Under the pieces are notes generated by a model, which searched no databases, had not been told where the DNA came from, and worked only from the letters and a program-made list of their open reading frames with translations. A program made the position numbers and the translations under genes. A stretch of DNA of 22,421 nt, from contig DITS01000044.1 of the NCBI GenBank assembly GCA_002422205.1, forward strand, positions 1 through 22,421, in the 5' to 3' direction. The DNA comes from Alphaproteobacteria bacterium UBA6178. GTDB lineage: Bacteria; Pseudomonadota; Alphaproteobacteria; Rickettsiales; UBA3002. This document shows, in pieces, positions 6,432 through 14,482 of this stretch. Every line of letters begins with the position of its first letter. Within the stretch, counting starts at the first letter, position 1.

Positions 6432-9170
6432 TTAACCCGTCGCCTTCACCACCTGATGTGCGGCGAGGGTTTGCAGTACATGCTCGCGGATTTGGTCGAG
6501 TTTTAAGGGGTGCTCAACCTTGAGGCCGAAACTATCCTTCACATAAAACACATCCACCGCTTTTTCGCCGTAAGTGGTAATATGCGCGGTGGCAATGGTG
6601 AGGCGCAGATCGATCAGCGCGGCGGTGACGTGATAGAGAAAGCCAATACGGTCAAAGCCGTTCACTTCGATCACCGTGTATTTATCGCTGATTTTATTGT
6701 CGATGAAAATACGATTGGGTACGTCGAGTGCTTGCAGGCTGCTGCCATATTCCGCCGGTTGCTGCTTGATCACTTCGAGTGCCAGATTGACTTTGCCATG
6801 CAGGGTTTTAAGCAGTGTTTGCCGTAGCCGCTCCAATCGCATGTCATCATCAAAGGCTTGCGCTTGCCGGTTTTGAATATCGACCATCGCCACCGCCATA
6901 CCATCGCGCAGCGTAAAGATTTTTGCGCCCACAATGCTGGCGCCGATCAGCGCGATGTTACCGGCGATATCGCGGATCAACGCGTGATGATTGGGCAAAC
7001 ATAAGGTGATATGTGTGATCGCCAAAAACGGATCGACATGCACATGAAACCCCATCTCCGCACGGCTGTGCCATTGCTCGCGCAGCATGCCCGCCACTTC
7101 TGCATGCTGTGCCACATTGCGGCTGAGCCAGAAAGCCGGAAAACCATTGGCGAAATAACGCTCGCGGTCTGCCTCGCTCCAATCAGCGAGCTGGGTTTGC
7201 ATTTCGAGCTTGAAACGCTCGATTTCGGCGACGCGCTTGCCCAGCGGCGAGGTGCCAAGCTCCTCTTCGGTGCGGTAATATAGCTCGCGCAGCAAGGCCC
7301 CTTTCCAGCGATTCCAGATGGTAGGGCCGACGGCGCGGATATCGGCAACGCTCAGCACCAGCAATAGCCGCAGCCGCTCGGGCGATTGCACAATATCGAC
7401 AAAATCGCTGATGGTTTTGGGGTCGCTCAGATCGCGCTTAAAGGCGATGTCGGTGCATAAAATATGCTCGCGCACCAGCCATGCAGCGGTGTCGGCTTCC
7501 AAACTGTCGAAACCGAAACGCGTCGCCAACGCGCGCACAATTTTTTCGCCGCGCATCTGGTGATTGCCGCCGCGGCCCTTGCCGATATCATGGCATAGCA
7601 GCGCCAGATACAATACCGGGCGCGATTCGATATGCTGGATGACACGCGTTGCAAGCGGCAATTCGTCCTGATGCTTACCCATTTCGATACTGTGCAAAAT
7701 GCCGAGCGCGCGGATGGTATGCTCATCGACGGTATAGACATGATACATATCATATTGCATCTGCCCCACCACATGCGCAAAATCGGGAATGAATTTGCCC
7801 AGCACGCCGGTTTCATTCATCCGTCGCAAGGTGACTTCCGGCCCTTTAGGCGAGAGCAACATCGCCATAAACACATGGTTGGCCTCGTCGTTATTGCGCA
7901 GATTATCATCGATTAATCGCAGATTCCGCGCGACGGTTTGCCATGCGCGCGGATGAATATCGAGATCATGCGCCTGCGCGGCGTGAAATAATTTGAGCAG
8001 CAATATCGGCTGCGCCACCAGATCGGTATCGGGATGAAAACTCAAACGCTGCCCGTCGAGTACAAAATCATCCACCGTGCGTGTGCGTTCGAGCAGGCGC
8101 ATCAGCCCCAGTCGTGGGCGGCGCTTATGTTCTTCTTCGAGTATGGCGCAAAATAAACGGGTGAGGTCCCCGATGGTTTTGGCCACCTGAAAATAGCGCT
8201 TCATGAAACGCTCAACGGGTCGGTGCGCATGGGTGGTGCGATAACCCAGCTTTTCGCCGATGCGTTTTTGCATATCGAACGTAAGCCGCTCTTCGGCGCG
8301 GCCCGCCAGCAAATGCAGATGCACGCGCACCATCCATAAAAACTGCTCGGCTTGTGCGAAAGCACGCGTTTCCGCCTCCGTCAGCACGCCCATTTGCGTG
8401 AGCTCGGATAAGCTGCGCGCGCCATACACATATTTACCCAGCCAATAGAGGATATGCAGATCCCGCAATCCACCTTTATTTTCTTTGATATTCGGCTCGA
8501 GGAAAAAGCGCGAATTGCCATGTTTGAGATGGCGTTGCGCGCGCTCATTGAGCTTGTCTTCGACGAATTGCACCGGATTCTGATTGCGCACCTGCTTATC
8601 ATATTGTTGGCTTAACCGGTCATACAGTGACGCGTTACCGGTGACAAAACGCGCATCGAGCAGATTGGCGGCAATGGTATGATCATCCTGCGCCAGCCGG
8701 ATGGCCTCATTCACCGAGCGCGCCGCATGGCCCACCTGCAAACCTAAATCCCATAAATAATACAGCACCGACTGAATCAGCTCTTTGGTCGGTGCGGATT
8801 GACGATCGGCATATAAAAACAACACGTCAATATCGGAATAGGGGAACAGCTCGCGCCGCCCATAGCCGCCCACCGCCACCACACAGAGCGATTGCATATC
8901 CACCTGATGCTCGGCCTCGGCGGCGCGAATCGCGGCGCTAAGCAGGCAATCCATTAAATAGGTCGTCTCTTTTAAATAGGGGGATGGTTTGTTGCTGGCC
9001 TCGAATCGTGCGCGCGCCGCATCGCGCCCTGCCGCCTGCGCCTGCTGCAGTAGCGGCGTCACCTGCTGGCGGATATCACCCCGCTGCGATGCAGGCACGG
9101 CAAGCAACGGTGCCAGTTGCGCGGCCAACAGATCCGTATCGATAATTTCTTTAGGCTTTCGTATACTCAT
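6432..9170 (-). CDS. glnD: Bifunctional [protein-PII] uridylyltransferase / uridylyl-removing enzyme
   Basis: Primary nitrogen sensor: it adds UMP to PII proteins when glutamine is low and removes it when glutamine is high, in the cytoplasm. At 912 aa the length is typical. The nucleotidyltransferase motif GGYGRRELFPYSDIDVLF is at residues 101-118. The HD hydrolase motif LLCHDIGKGRGGNH lies near residues 527-540. Two ACT glutamine-sensing domains are at about 705-770 and 830-905 (VIEVNGFDRIGFLYHV). All expected residues are intact, so both activities should work. On the minus strand TATAAT ends only 2 nt before the ATG and GATGAGGT lies about 11 nt upstream, leaving the start signals ambiguous. 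It is divergent from the EamA transporter gene, with 49 bp between them. Confidence 0.97.
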   Translation of the reverse strand: MSIRKPKEIIDTDLLAAQLAPLLAVPASQRGDIRQQVTPLLQQAQAAGRDAARARFEASNKPSPYLKETTYLMDCLLSAAIRAAEAEHQVDMQSLCVVAVGGYGRRELFPYSDIDVLFLYADRQSAPTKELIQSVLYYLWDLGLQVGHAARSVNEAIRLAQDDHTIAANLLDARFVTGNASLYDRLSQQYDKQVRNQNPVQFVEDKLNERAQRHLKHGNSRFFLEPNIKENKGGLRDLHILYWLGKYVYGARSLSELTQMGVLTEAETRAFAQAEQFLWMVRVHLHLLAGRAEERLTFDMQKRIGEKLGYRTTHAHRPVERFMKRYFQVAKTIGDLTRLFCAILEEEHKRRPRLGLMRLLERTRTVDDFVLDGQRLSFHPDTDLVAQPILLLKLFHAAQAHDLDIHPRAWQTVARNLRLIDDNLRNNDEANHVFMAMLLSPKGPEVTLRRMNETGVLGKFIPDFAHVVGQMQYDMYHVYTVDEHTIRALGILHSIEMGKHQDELPLATRVIQHIESRPVLYLALLCHDIGKGRGGNHQMRGEKIVRALATRFGFDSLEADTAAWLVREHILCTDIAFKRDLSDPKTISDFVDIVQSPERLRLLLVLSVADIRAVGPTIWNRWKGALLRELYYRTEEELGTSPLGKRVAEIERFKLEMQTQLADWSEADRERYFANGFPAFWLSRNVAQHAEVAGMLREQWHSRAEMGFHVHVDPFLAITHITLCLPNHHALIRDIAGNIALIGASIVGAKIFTLRDGMAVAMVDIQNRQAQAFDDDMRLERLRQTLLKTLHGKVNLALEVIKQQPAEYGSSLQALDVPNRIFIDNKISDKYTVIEVNGFDRIGFLYHVTAALIDLRLTIATAHITTYGEKAVDVFYVKDSFGLKVEHPLKLDQIREHVLQTLAAHQVVKATG

Positions 9171-9219
9171 TGATTATAGATACCTCATCTGAGCCTCAAT
9201 CACGAACATACTATAGAAC
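9171..9219. promoter_or_regulatory. Short divergent promoter region, glnD / EamA gene
   Basis: Only 49 bp separate the two start codons. TATAAT lies at 9178-9173 on the minus strand (with TTGAGG 15 nt further upstream), and TACTAT at 9209-9214 on the plus strand, 5 nt before the EamA ATG. Both leaders must be very short or absent. Confidence 0.4.
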
Positions 9220-10131
9220 ATGCCATCTTCTCTGTCTTTACGCATTGCATCATTTCCGCCGGTCCTTGTCGCAATTGTGCTGATGATAGCCAGTATGGCG
9301 TGGTTTTCGCTGATGAATATTTTCATTCGCTATGTGTCGTTCGAAATGCATACCACGCAAATCGTCTTTTTGCGAAACCTGTTCAGCCTGATTATTTTAT
9401 TGCCATGGGTGCTGCGCCATGGTGGCGAAATACTCCAAACCGAACGGCTGCAAAGCCATTTCTGGCGCGGCACCGTGGGCGTGATCGGCATGCAGCTATG
9501 GTTTTACAGCGTGGCTACCTTGCCGCTGAACGAGGCCACCGCGCTGAGCTTTACCGCGCCGATTTTTACCACCATATTTGCCGTGGTCTTTTTGAAGGAA
9601 AAAGCGGGCTGGCACCGCTGGGGCGCGGTGATGATCGGCTTTGCGGGAGCCATGGTGATTATTCGTCCCAACACCGAAACGCTTGACCCCACCATGTTTA
9701 TCGTGCTGATCGCCACATCATTCTGGGCGATTGCGGGCATGCTGGTGAAATCGCTCACCCGCACCGAGCCCGCTAACCGCATCGTCTTTTATATGGCCTT
9801 TATCATGATGCTATGGTCGCTGCCTGCCGCGATCTACCATTGGCAAACGCCTGATATGGCGACATTAGCGCTCACCTTCGGGGTGGCAGTGGCATCCACC
9901 GGCGCGCATATCTGTCTGGTGCAGTCATACGCCCGCGCCGAAATTGTGGTGCTGATGCCGTTTGATTTTTTCCGGCTGGTCTTTACCGCCCTGTTCGCGT
10001 ATATCGCATTTGGTGAGCTGGCCGATGGCTGGACCTGGGCAGGCGCTGCGATTATTGTATCGAGCGCCGCCTATATCGCCCATCGCGAAGCGCGCAAAAA
10101 GAAACATGTCACCCAACCACTCACGGATTAG
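9220..10131 (+). CDS. EamA-family (DMT superfamily) transporter
   Basis: An inner-membrane permease of the drug/metabolite transporter superfamily, 303 aa with about ten hydrophobic helices forming two EamA halves. Family features include FLRNLFSLIILLPW in helix 2, the run ATLPLNEATALSFTAPIF followed by FLKEK in the first half, and MPFDFFRLVFTALFAYIAFGE in the second. Family members move amino acids, nucleotides, S-adenosylmethionine and other metabolites; the substrate cannot be read from the sequence. No ribosome binding site precedes the ATG. The next gene starts 3 nt after the stop, so the two are likely co-transcribed. The C-terminal tail is basic (REARKKKH), fitting a cytoplasmic end. 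Confidence 0.9.
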   Translation: MPSSLSLRIASFPPVLVAIVLMIASMAWFSLMNIFIRYVSFEMHTTQIVFLRNLFSLIILLPWVLRHGGEILQTERLQSHFWRGTVGVIGMQLWFYSVATLPLNEATALSFTAPIFTTIFAVVFLKEKAGWHRWGAVMIGFAGAMVIIRPNTETLDPTMFIVLIATSFWAIAGMLVKSLTRTEPANRIVFYMAFIMMLWSLPAAIYHWQTPDMATLALTFGVAVASTGAHICLVQSYARAEIVVLMPFDFFRLVFTALFAYIAFGELADGWTWAGAAIIVSSAAYIAHREARKKKHVTQPLTD

Positions 10132-10134
10132 GCC

Positions 10135-10953
10135 ATGACGCAGGCGAGCCAGTCTTCATCCATCCCCACCTTGCTCACGCAGCATCGCGATTTGCTGTAT
10201 CAGATGAGTGTGCGCGACATTCATGCGCGTTATCGCGGCTCGCTGCTGGGCGTGCTATGGATGATTCTGACGCCGCTGCTGATGCTGGCGATTTACACCT
10301 TTGTATTCGGCGTGGTGTTTCAGGCGCGCTGGGGCACCAATGGCGAATCCGACACACTTGGCTTCGCGCTGACACTCTATAGCGGGCTGATCGTGCATAG
10401 CCTGCTGGGCGATGTGCTCACCCGCTCCACCTCGATTATTTTGCAGCATGGCAATTATGTCAAAAAAGTCGTCTTCCCGCTGGGCATTCTGCCGGTGATG
10501 GTGGTTAGCTCCGCCTTGTTCTTTTTCATTATTCAACTAGCCGTGTTGCTGGTGGTGATGCTGCTATGCGGCTATACTATTCCGCCCACCGCGCTGCTGA
10601 TACCGCTGGTGATTGCGCCGTTGCTGCTGTTTTGTCTGGGCGCTGGTTGGATGATCGCGTCGATCGGCGTGTTCATCCGCGACTTGCAGCATCTGATGGG
10701 GCTGCTGGTAACGATGCTGCTCTTTCTCAGCCCGATTTTTTATCCTGCTTCAGCTTTGCCGGAAGCGTACCGGCCCTTGCTTTATCTTAACCCGCTCACT
10801 CCCATCATCGAAAACCTGCGTGCCGTCTTGATGGATAGCCGCATGCCTGATTGGAACATGCTCGCAGCCTATGCTTTGCTGTCATTGTGTTTCTGTCAGC
10901 TGGGCTATGTCTGGTTTAACCGCACCCGCAAAGGCTTTAACGACGTGCTGTAA
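10135..10953 (+). CDS. ABC-2 type polysaccharide/LPS export permease (Wzm/KpsM-like)
   Basis: Membrane subunit of an ABC exporter for O-antigen, capsule or similar lipid-linked polysaccharide; 272 aa with six hydrophobic helices. The N-terminal amphipathic LLYQMSVRDIHARYRGSLLG and the following WMILTPLLMLAIYTFVFGVVF are typical of this family. The conserved SPIFYPASALPE and LNPLTPIIENLRAVL of the C-terminal half are also present. It starts 3 nt after the EamA stop. The ATPase partner (Wzt/KpsT) usually follows directly, but here the next gene is an RTX protein after a 336-bp gap, so the permease must borrow an ATPase encoded elsewhere. Confidence 0.9.
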   Translation: MTQASQSSSIPTLLTQHRDLLYQMSVRDIHARYRGSLLGVLWMILTPLLMLAIYTFVFGVVFQARWGTNGESDTLGFALTLYSGLIVHSLLGDVLTRSTSIILQHGNYVKKVVFPLGILPVMVVSSALFFFIIQLAVLLVVMLLCGYTIPPTALLIPLVIAPLLLFCLGAGWMIASIGVFIRDLQHLMGLLVTMLLFLSPIFYPASALPEAYRPLLYLNPLTPIIENLRAVLMDSRMPDWNMLAAYALLSLCFCQLGYVWFNRTRKGFNDVL

Positions 10954-11289
10954 CGCGTAGCTGCCCACCATAGTTTGCAAAGAGCGACTCAGCATAGGAT
11001 TTATAGTCCTGTGACAATAAGGCAACAAGTAAGCGGCGAAGCTCATAAGCATTCCAAACAGCCTTTAAAAGCATTGACATCCACACGAGGGCATGGCTAA
11101 ACCATTAGTCATTATGCGGTGCGGGGTATCTGTGCCGATAGGGTATGCGAAAGTACGGACGCAAGAAGTAACCAAGCTTTTCGGTTTTTGCTTGCATCTG
11201 ATTTTCACATAATTATTAATAACGTCCTATCAGGGATAACTGTGCGACTCGCATTATCTAAATGATAACTCAACAAAGAGGTTTTTAAC
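10954..11289 (+). other. Upstream region of the large RTX gene
   Basis: No gene is visible in this 336-bp gap, and none of the dispersed hairpin repeats occur here. It contains a possible promoter at 11192-11219, two small stem-loops in the presumed leader (TATC-AGG-GATA at 11228-11238 and TTATC-TAAAT-GATAA at 11254-11268, each followed by ACT or CT) and the ribosome binding site AAAGAGG 8 nt before the ATG. A TTGACA at 11074-11079 has only a poor -10 partner. Confidence 0.5.
11192..11219 (+). promoter_or_regulatory. Candidate promoter of the large RTX gene
   Basis: TTGCAT (11192-11197) is 16 nt from TATTAA (11214-11219), in an AT-rich stretch. It would give a leader of about 65 nt that carries the two small stem-loops. 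The match to a sigma-70 consensus is only fair for a gene that seems strongly expressed. Confidence 0.35.
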
Positions 11290-13896
11290 ATGACTGCTTA
11301 TGATTTTTCCTTTGTCAAAAACACGTCGATCGCTTTCGATCCGACGGTTGACACCATCAATTTCGGCGCGCTGATTGCTTCGGGCTTCACCGTAGAACAA
11401 GACGGCGACGATCTGACGCTGACCTACTCCAACGGTGACTTCGTCACGCTGGAAGGCACCACGCTGGCTCAGCTGAGCGTAACGCACACTGCCAACCCTG
11501 CAACCGGTGGCAACCCCAACACGATCTTCACCGGTTCGACCTCGGCGATTTATGTGGGTGACAACACCAACGGTACCGCTGTCGATGCAATCGGCAACAC
11601 CATGACCACTGCAGGTCAGCTGTACCTCAACGGCAGCAACTTGATTTACGGTCTGGCTGGCGATGATGGCATCACCGCAGATGGCGCTGGCAACCAAATC
11701 ATCTTCGGTGGTTCGGGTGGCGACAATATCAGCGCAAACGGCGCTGGCAACAACACCATCTATGGCGGTAACGGCGTAGGTGACAGCACCGATGGCAACG
11801 ACAACATCACCCTCGGTGGCGGTGGCAACACGGTATATGCCAATGCCGGTAACGACAGCATCACCGCTGGCGCAACCGCAGGCGGCACCACCAGCACCTA
11901 TTATATGGGTGTGGGCAACGACACTATCGCATCCGCTGCTCCGCATGCTGGTAACTTCGTCGTCTATGGTAACTCCGGTAACGATATCCTGAACCTGAAC
12001 GCCGCCTCGACCGGTGACGTGACCCTGTTCGGTGGTAACGGCATTGCTGACAGCACCGATGGTAACGATACCATCACGCTGGGCACCGGCGCGCTGACCG
12101 TTTACGGTAACGCAGGTAACGACACAATCGGCTTCGGCGCAACCGCTGCTGGTAAAGCAGTGATGATCGCTGCTGGTGTGGGTAACGATAGCGTGACCTC
12201 GGGCGCAGGTAACCTGACCTCGACCGCTACCATTTACGGTAACACCGGTAACGATACGCTGGATCTGGGTGCTCACCTTGGTAATTCCACCATCTTCGGT
12301 GGTAACGGTATTTCCGACAGCACCGATGGTGACGATGTTATCACCGTATCGCGTAATAAATCGACCGTTTACGGTAACGCGGGTAACGACACCATCAACA
12401 TCGCCAACCTGGCGGCTACCACTGGCGAAGCCAATGTGTATACCGGTCTGGGTACCGATGTGGTGAACATTGCCAACAACAACGCAGCGAGCAGCAAAAT
12501 CAACCTGTTCCTGGCTGATGGCGCTGAAACCGTAAACTTCACCGCTGCCGATGGTAATCTGGTGTCGATCAACGGCTTCAACGGCACATCTGATGTGCTG
12601 AACTGGGCCCTGTCCAACGCAGCTAACGCGACCGATCTGGTGGTATCCGGCAACTTCATCTTCAACGATGCAGCCGGTGGTACGGACGGTGACCGTCAGT
12701 ATCAGGCAGCAGGCGAGGAAGCAGTAAGCTTCGTGGGTTACACCGGTGAGTTCAACGCGACCAACGTGAAATTCGTAGGTGCTCCGACTCAGGTGCTTGC
12801 AACCAACCTTAACAGTGGTGTTGCGGCTACCCTGACCGGTGGTGCTGGTAACAGCCAACTCGTGTCCGGCTCAACCGCTGATACGATGATTCTGGGTACC
12901 GGTAACACCGTCACCCGCATCGATGCTGGCGGCGGCAACGACATCATCCAAATGACCGGTGATCAGCTGACCACCACGGTAACCATCGCCGGTGGCGACG
13001 GTATTGACACCATTTTGCTGACCGCAGATACCACGGGTGCTCTCGGTGGTACTGATTTCGCTAACAAATCCAGCGTTGAAATCCTGAAATACGGTAACTT
13101 CAACTTTGGTAACCTGGTAGACACGCTGGTTGGTGGCGCGGGTGCTGGTACGGCTCAATCAGCCGGTATCCACACCGTGGATGCTACAGCAGTTGCGGGT
13201 GGTAACACCGTTAACATCACTGCCACTGACTACACCAACGCTGTGAACCTCACCTTCCTTGGTGGTTCCGGTGCACACACCTTTGTCGGTGGTGCGGGTA
13301 ACGATACCTTCACTGGTGGCGAAGGCGCGGCGAACATCACGGGTGGCGCTGGTAATGACAGCATCACCGGCGGTTCCGGTGCTGACGTCCTGATCGGCGG
13401 TGCAGACAACGACACCATCGTAGGTGGCGGCGGTAACGATACCATTACCGGCGGTACGGGCGTTGATAGCCTGACCGGTGGCGCTGGTAACGATACCTTC
13501 ATCTTTGCTGCGACGTCTTCGGGTACCAATGCGGGCTCCGACGCGCTGTTGGTTGCAAGCCTGGATCGTATCACCGACTTCGTCGTAGTCGATGACACAC
13601 TGCAATTCGCTGATCTTGGTACCGAAACCTTCGTACTGCAAGCAACCTCGCAAGCGGTTGTGAATGCACTCAATGGTGGCACCGGTGCTGCAACCCTGCT
13701 CGAAGCGCTGAATGCTGTGCATAACGCATTGGGTGATGGTTCGACCCATGCGGTAGGTACTGCATTCCAGTTTGGTGGCAACACCTACGCGACCGTAACC
13801 TACGACGTGGCTGGCAACTACACTGCCAACACTGACGTGGTGGTACGTCTCGATGGTCTGCTCAGCCTGACCACCGCTGACTTCACCTACGCATAA
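11290..13896 (+). CDS. Large RTX calcium-binding surface protein, candidate S-layer protein
   Basis: An 868-aa secreted, acidic, Gly/Asn/Thr-rich protein with no cysteine and few lysines. It has no N-terminal signal peptide. Residues 1-62 form a beta domain ending VTLEGTTLAQLS; 158-424 are three 89-aa RTX-like units; 425-667 are a beta-rich region of unknown role; about 668-737 are classic GGxGxD nonapeptides (GGAGNDTFTGG onwards); the end (DRITDFVVVDDTLQFADLG to LTTADFTYA) is a typical type I secretion signal region. The ABC/HlyD exporter genes follow. Codons are strongly biased (GGT, AAC, ACC, CTG), unlike neighbouring genes, pointing to very high expression. Order and composition resemble Caulobacter RsaA with RsaD/RsaE, but an abundant adhesin is also possible. 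Confidence 0.85.
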   Translation: MTAYDFSFVKNTSIAFDPTVDTINFGALIASGFTVEQDGDDLTLTYSNGDFVTLEGTTLAQLSVTHTANPATGGNPNTIFTGSTSAIYVGDNTNGTAVDAIGNTMTTAGQLYLNGSNLIYGLAGDDGITADGAGNQIIFGGSGGDNISANGAGNNTIYGGNGVGDSTDGNDNITLGGGGNTVYANAGNDSITAGATAGGTTSTYYMGVGNDTIASAAPHAGNFVVYGNSGNDILNLNAASTGDVTLFGGNGIADSTDGNDTITLGTGALTVYGNAGNDTIGFGATAAGKAVMIAAGVGNDSVTSGAGNLTSTATIYGNTGNDTLDLGAHLGNSTIFGGNGISDSTDGDDVITVSRNKSTVYGNAGNDTINIANLAATTGEANVYTGLGTDVVNIANNNAASSKINLFLADGAETVNFTAADGNLVSINGFNGTSDVLNWALSNAANATDLVVSGNFIFNDAAGGTDGDRQYQAAGEEAVSFVGYTGEFNATNVKFVGAPTQVLATNLNSGVAATLTGGAGNSQLVSGSTADTMILGTGNTVTRIDAGGGNDIIQMTGDQLTTTVTIAGGDGIDTILLTADTTGALGGTDFANKSSVEILKYGNFNFGNLVDTLVGGAGAGTAQSAGIHTVDATAVAGGNTVNITATDYTNAVNLTFLGGSGAHTFVGGAGNDTFTGGEGAANITGGAGNDSITGGSGADVLIGGADNDTIVGGGGNDTITGGTGVDSLTGGAGNDTFIFAATSSGTNAGSDALLVASLDRITDFVVVDDTLQFADLGTETFVLQATSQAVVNALNGGTGAATLLEALNAVHNALGDGSTHAVGTAFQFGGNTYATVTYDVAGNYTANTDVVVRLDGLLSLTTADFTYA
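11761..12561 (+). repeat. Three tandem 267-bp (89-aa) coding repeats in the large RTX gene
   Basis: Units start at residues 158, 247 and 336, exactly 89 aa apart. Each opens with (Y/F)GGNG(V/I)xDSTDG and then has a TVY(G/A)NAGND(S/T)I block; the first two share VYGN(S)GND / IYGNTGND near the end, while the second half of the third has diverged. Residues 425 onward do not continue the pattern. Confidence 0.85.
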
Positions 13897-13918
13897 GGTT
13901 TAAGTCTAAACAGAATAA

Positions 13919-13945
13919 GGGCGTCCCAAGCGGGGCGCCCTTTTT
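13919..13945 (+). terminator. Strong intrinsic terminator of the large RTX gene
   Basis: GGGCGTCCC (13919-13927) pairs with GGGGCGCCC (13932-13940), nine pairs with one G-T, around loop AAGC, followed by TTTTT. It lies 22 nt after the stop codon, so the RTX gene appears to end its transcript before the secretion genes. Confidence 0.9.
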
Positions 13946-13961
13946 CATTGGTTCAATACCC

Positions 13962-13997
13962 GTCATCCTGCGGCTCGCAACGCGAGAGCGCAAAATC
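13962..13997 (+). repeat. Left half of a type C repeat
   Basis: GTCATCCTGCGG and the CTCGC-AAC-GCGAG hairpin are present, but CGCAGGAT has become CGCAAAAT and the right half is missing. A second type C left half starts 11 bp later. Confidence 0.7.
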
Positions 13998-14007
13998 TAC
14001 CTCCCCC

Positions 14008-14090
14008 GTCATCCTGCGGCTTGCGAAGCAAGAGCGCAGGATCGCATGAGGCGGCGCGGAAAGTCTGCGCTACGGCAACACGTAGCAAGT
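14008..14090 (+). repeat. Type C repeat with intact left half and degenerate right half
   Basis: The left hairpin (14008-14043) matches the copy at 4975 exactly, with CTTGC-GAA-GCAAG. The right side keeps only CTGCGCTACG / CGTAGCA with a short stem and lacks the ATGAC end. Confidence 0.65.
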
Positions 14091-14101
14091 AATAAAAAAC
14101 T

Positions 14102-14165
14102 GTCACCCCGTGCGTGTCACGGGGTCTGGTCTTAACTATGGATGCTGAAATAAATTCAGCATGAC
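14102..14165 (+). repeat. Bipartite hairpin repeat, type E left with a unique right half (64 bp)
   Basis: Left hairpin ACCCCGTG-CGTGT-CACGGGGT after GTC; right hairpin ATGCTGAA-ATAAA-TTCAGCAT ending GAC. Its innermost left-stem pair is G:C where other copies have C:G or A:T. The right stem shares only its ATGCTG start with other types. Confidence 0.8.
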
Positions 14166-14186
14166 AAAGATAGTAGCATCAAAGGG

Positions 14187-14224
14187 CCCTCACCCCGACC
14201 CTCTCCCAGAGGGAGAGGGGGAAG
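14187..14224 (+). repeat. Type F hairpin, copy 2
   Basis: CCCTCACCCCGA then CCCTCTCCC-AGA-GGGAGAGGG, followed by GGAAG. It sits between two bipartite elements. Confidence 0.8.
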
Positions 14225-14238
14225 TAAAAATACCCGTC

Positions 14239-14328
14239 GTCATCCTGCGGCTCGCAACGCGGGAGCGCAGGATCTCCATCAGGCTGGCACCAGATACTGC
14301 GCTGACGCTTTGCGTCCCGCAGCATGAC
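14239..14328 (+). repeat. Bipartite hairpin repeat, type C, copy 3 (90 bp)
   Basis: Same length and layout as 4975-5064. The inner left stem is CTCGC-AAC-GCGGG and the inner right stem GACGC-TTT-GCGTC. Ends are GTCAT and ATGAC. Confidence 0.85.
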
Positions 14329-14445
14329 AACGAATGTACAAAGTAGCCCCGTCACACCGATGGCCCCAAACTAACCCGCAACAATCCGCAGCCCATCCGC
14401 TGCACAACCATCTTGAATATTTACACCAAACCCGCCCTTTCGCAC

Positions 14446-14476
14446 TTGACTCAGCACCCCGCATCCCCCACATAGT
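14446..14476 (+). promoter_or_regulatory. Candidate promoter of the secretion operon
   Basis: TTGACT (14446-14451) is followed after 19 nt by CATAGT (14471-14476), which ends 6 nt before the ATG. With no usable ribosome binding site, transcription may begin at the start codon. The spacer is longer than ideal. Confidence 0.35.
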
Positions 14477-14482
14477 GGTGAC

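Noticed and set aside
6432..6540. Possible frameshift or truncation of GlnD at its C-terminus
   Set aside because: The second ACT domain is complete and the 912-aa length is normal; the stop lies where the family usually ends.
11074..11102. TTGACA at 11074 as the promoter of the large RTX gene
   Set aside because: The -35 match is perfect, but the sequence 17-18 nt downstream (CTAAAC/TAAACC) is a poor -10 and the leader would be about 180 nt. The TTGCAT/TATTAA pair further down is the better candidate.
11254..12858. Long minus-strand open frame (534 aa) opposite the large RTX gene
   Set aside because: Its product is a low-complexity Val/Thr/Gly sequence that mirrors the Gly-Asn-Asp codons of the RTX gene. 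The strong codon bias removes stops from the antisense strand; there is no ribosome binding site or family resemblance.
13159..13749. Minus-strand open frame (196 aa) opposite the RTX C-terminal region
   Set aside because: Same cause as the larger antisense frame: a shadow of the GGxGxD repeats and secretion region.
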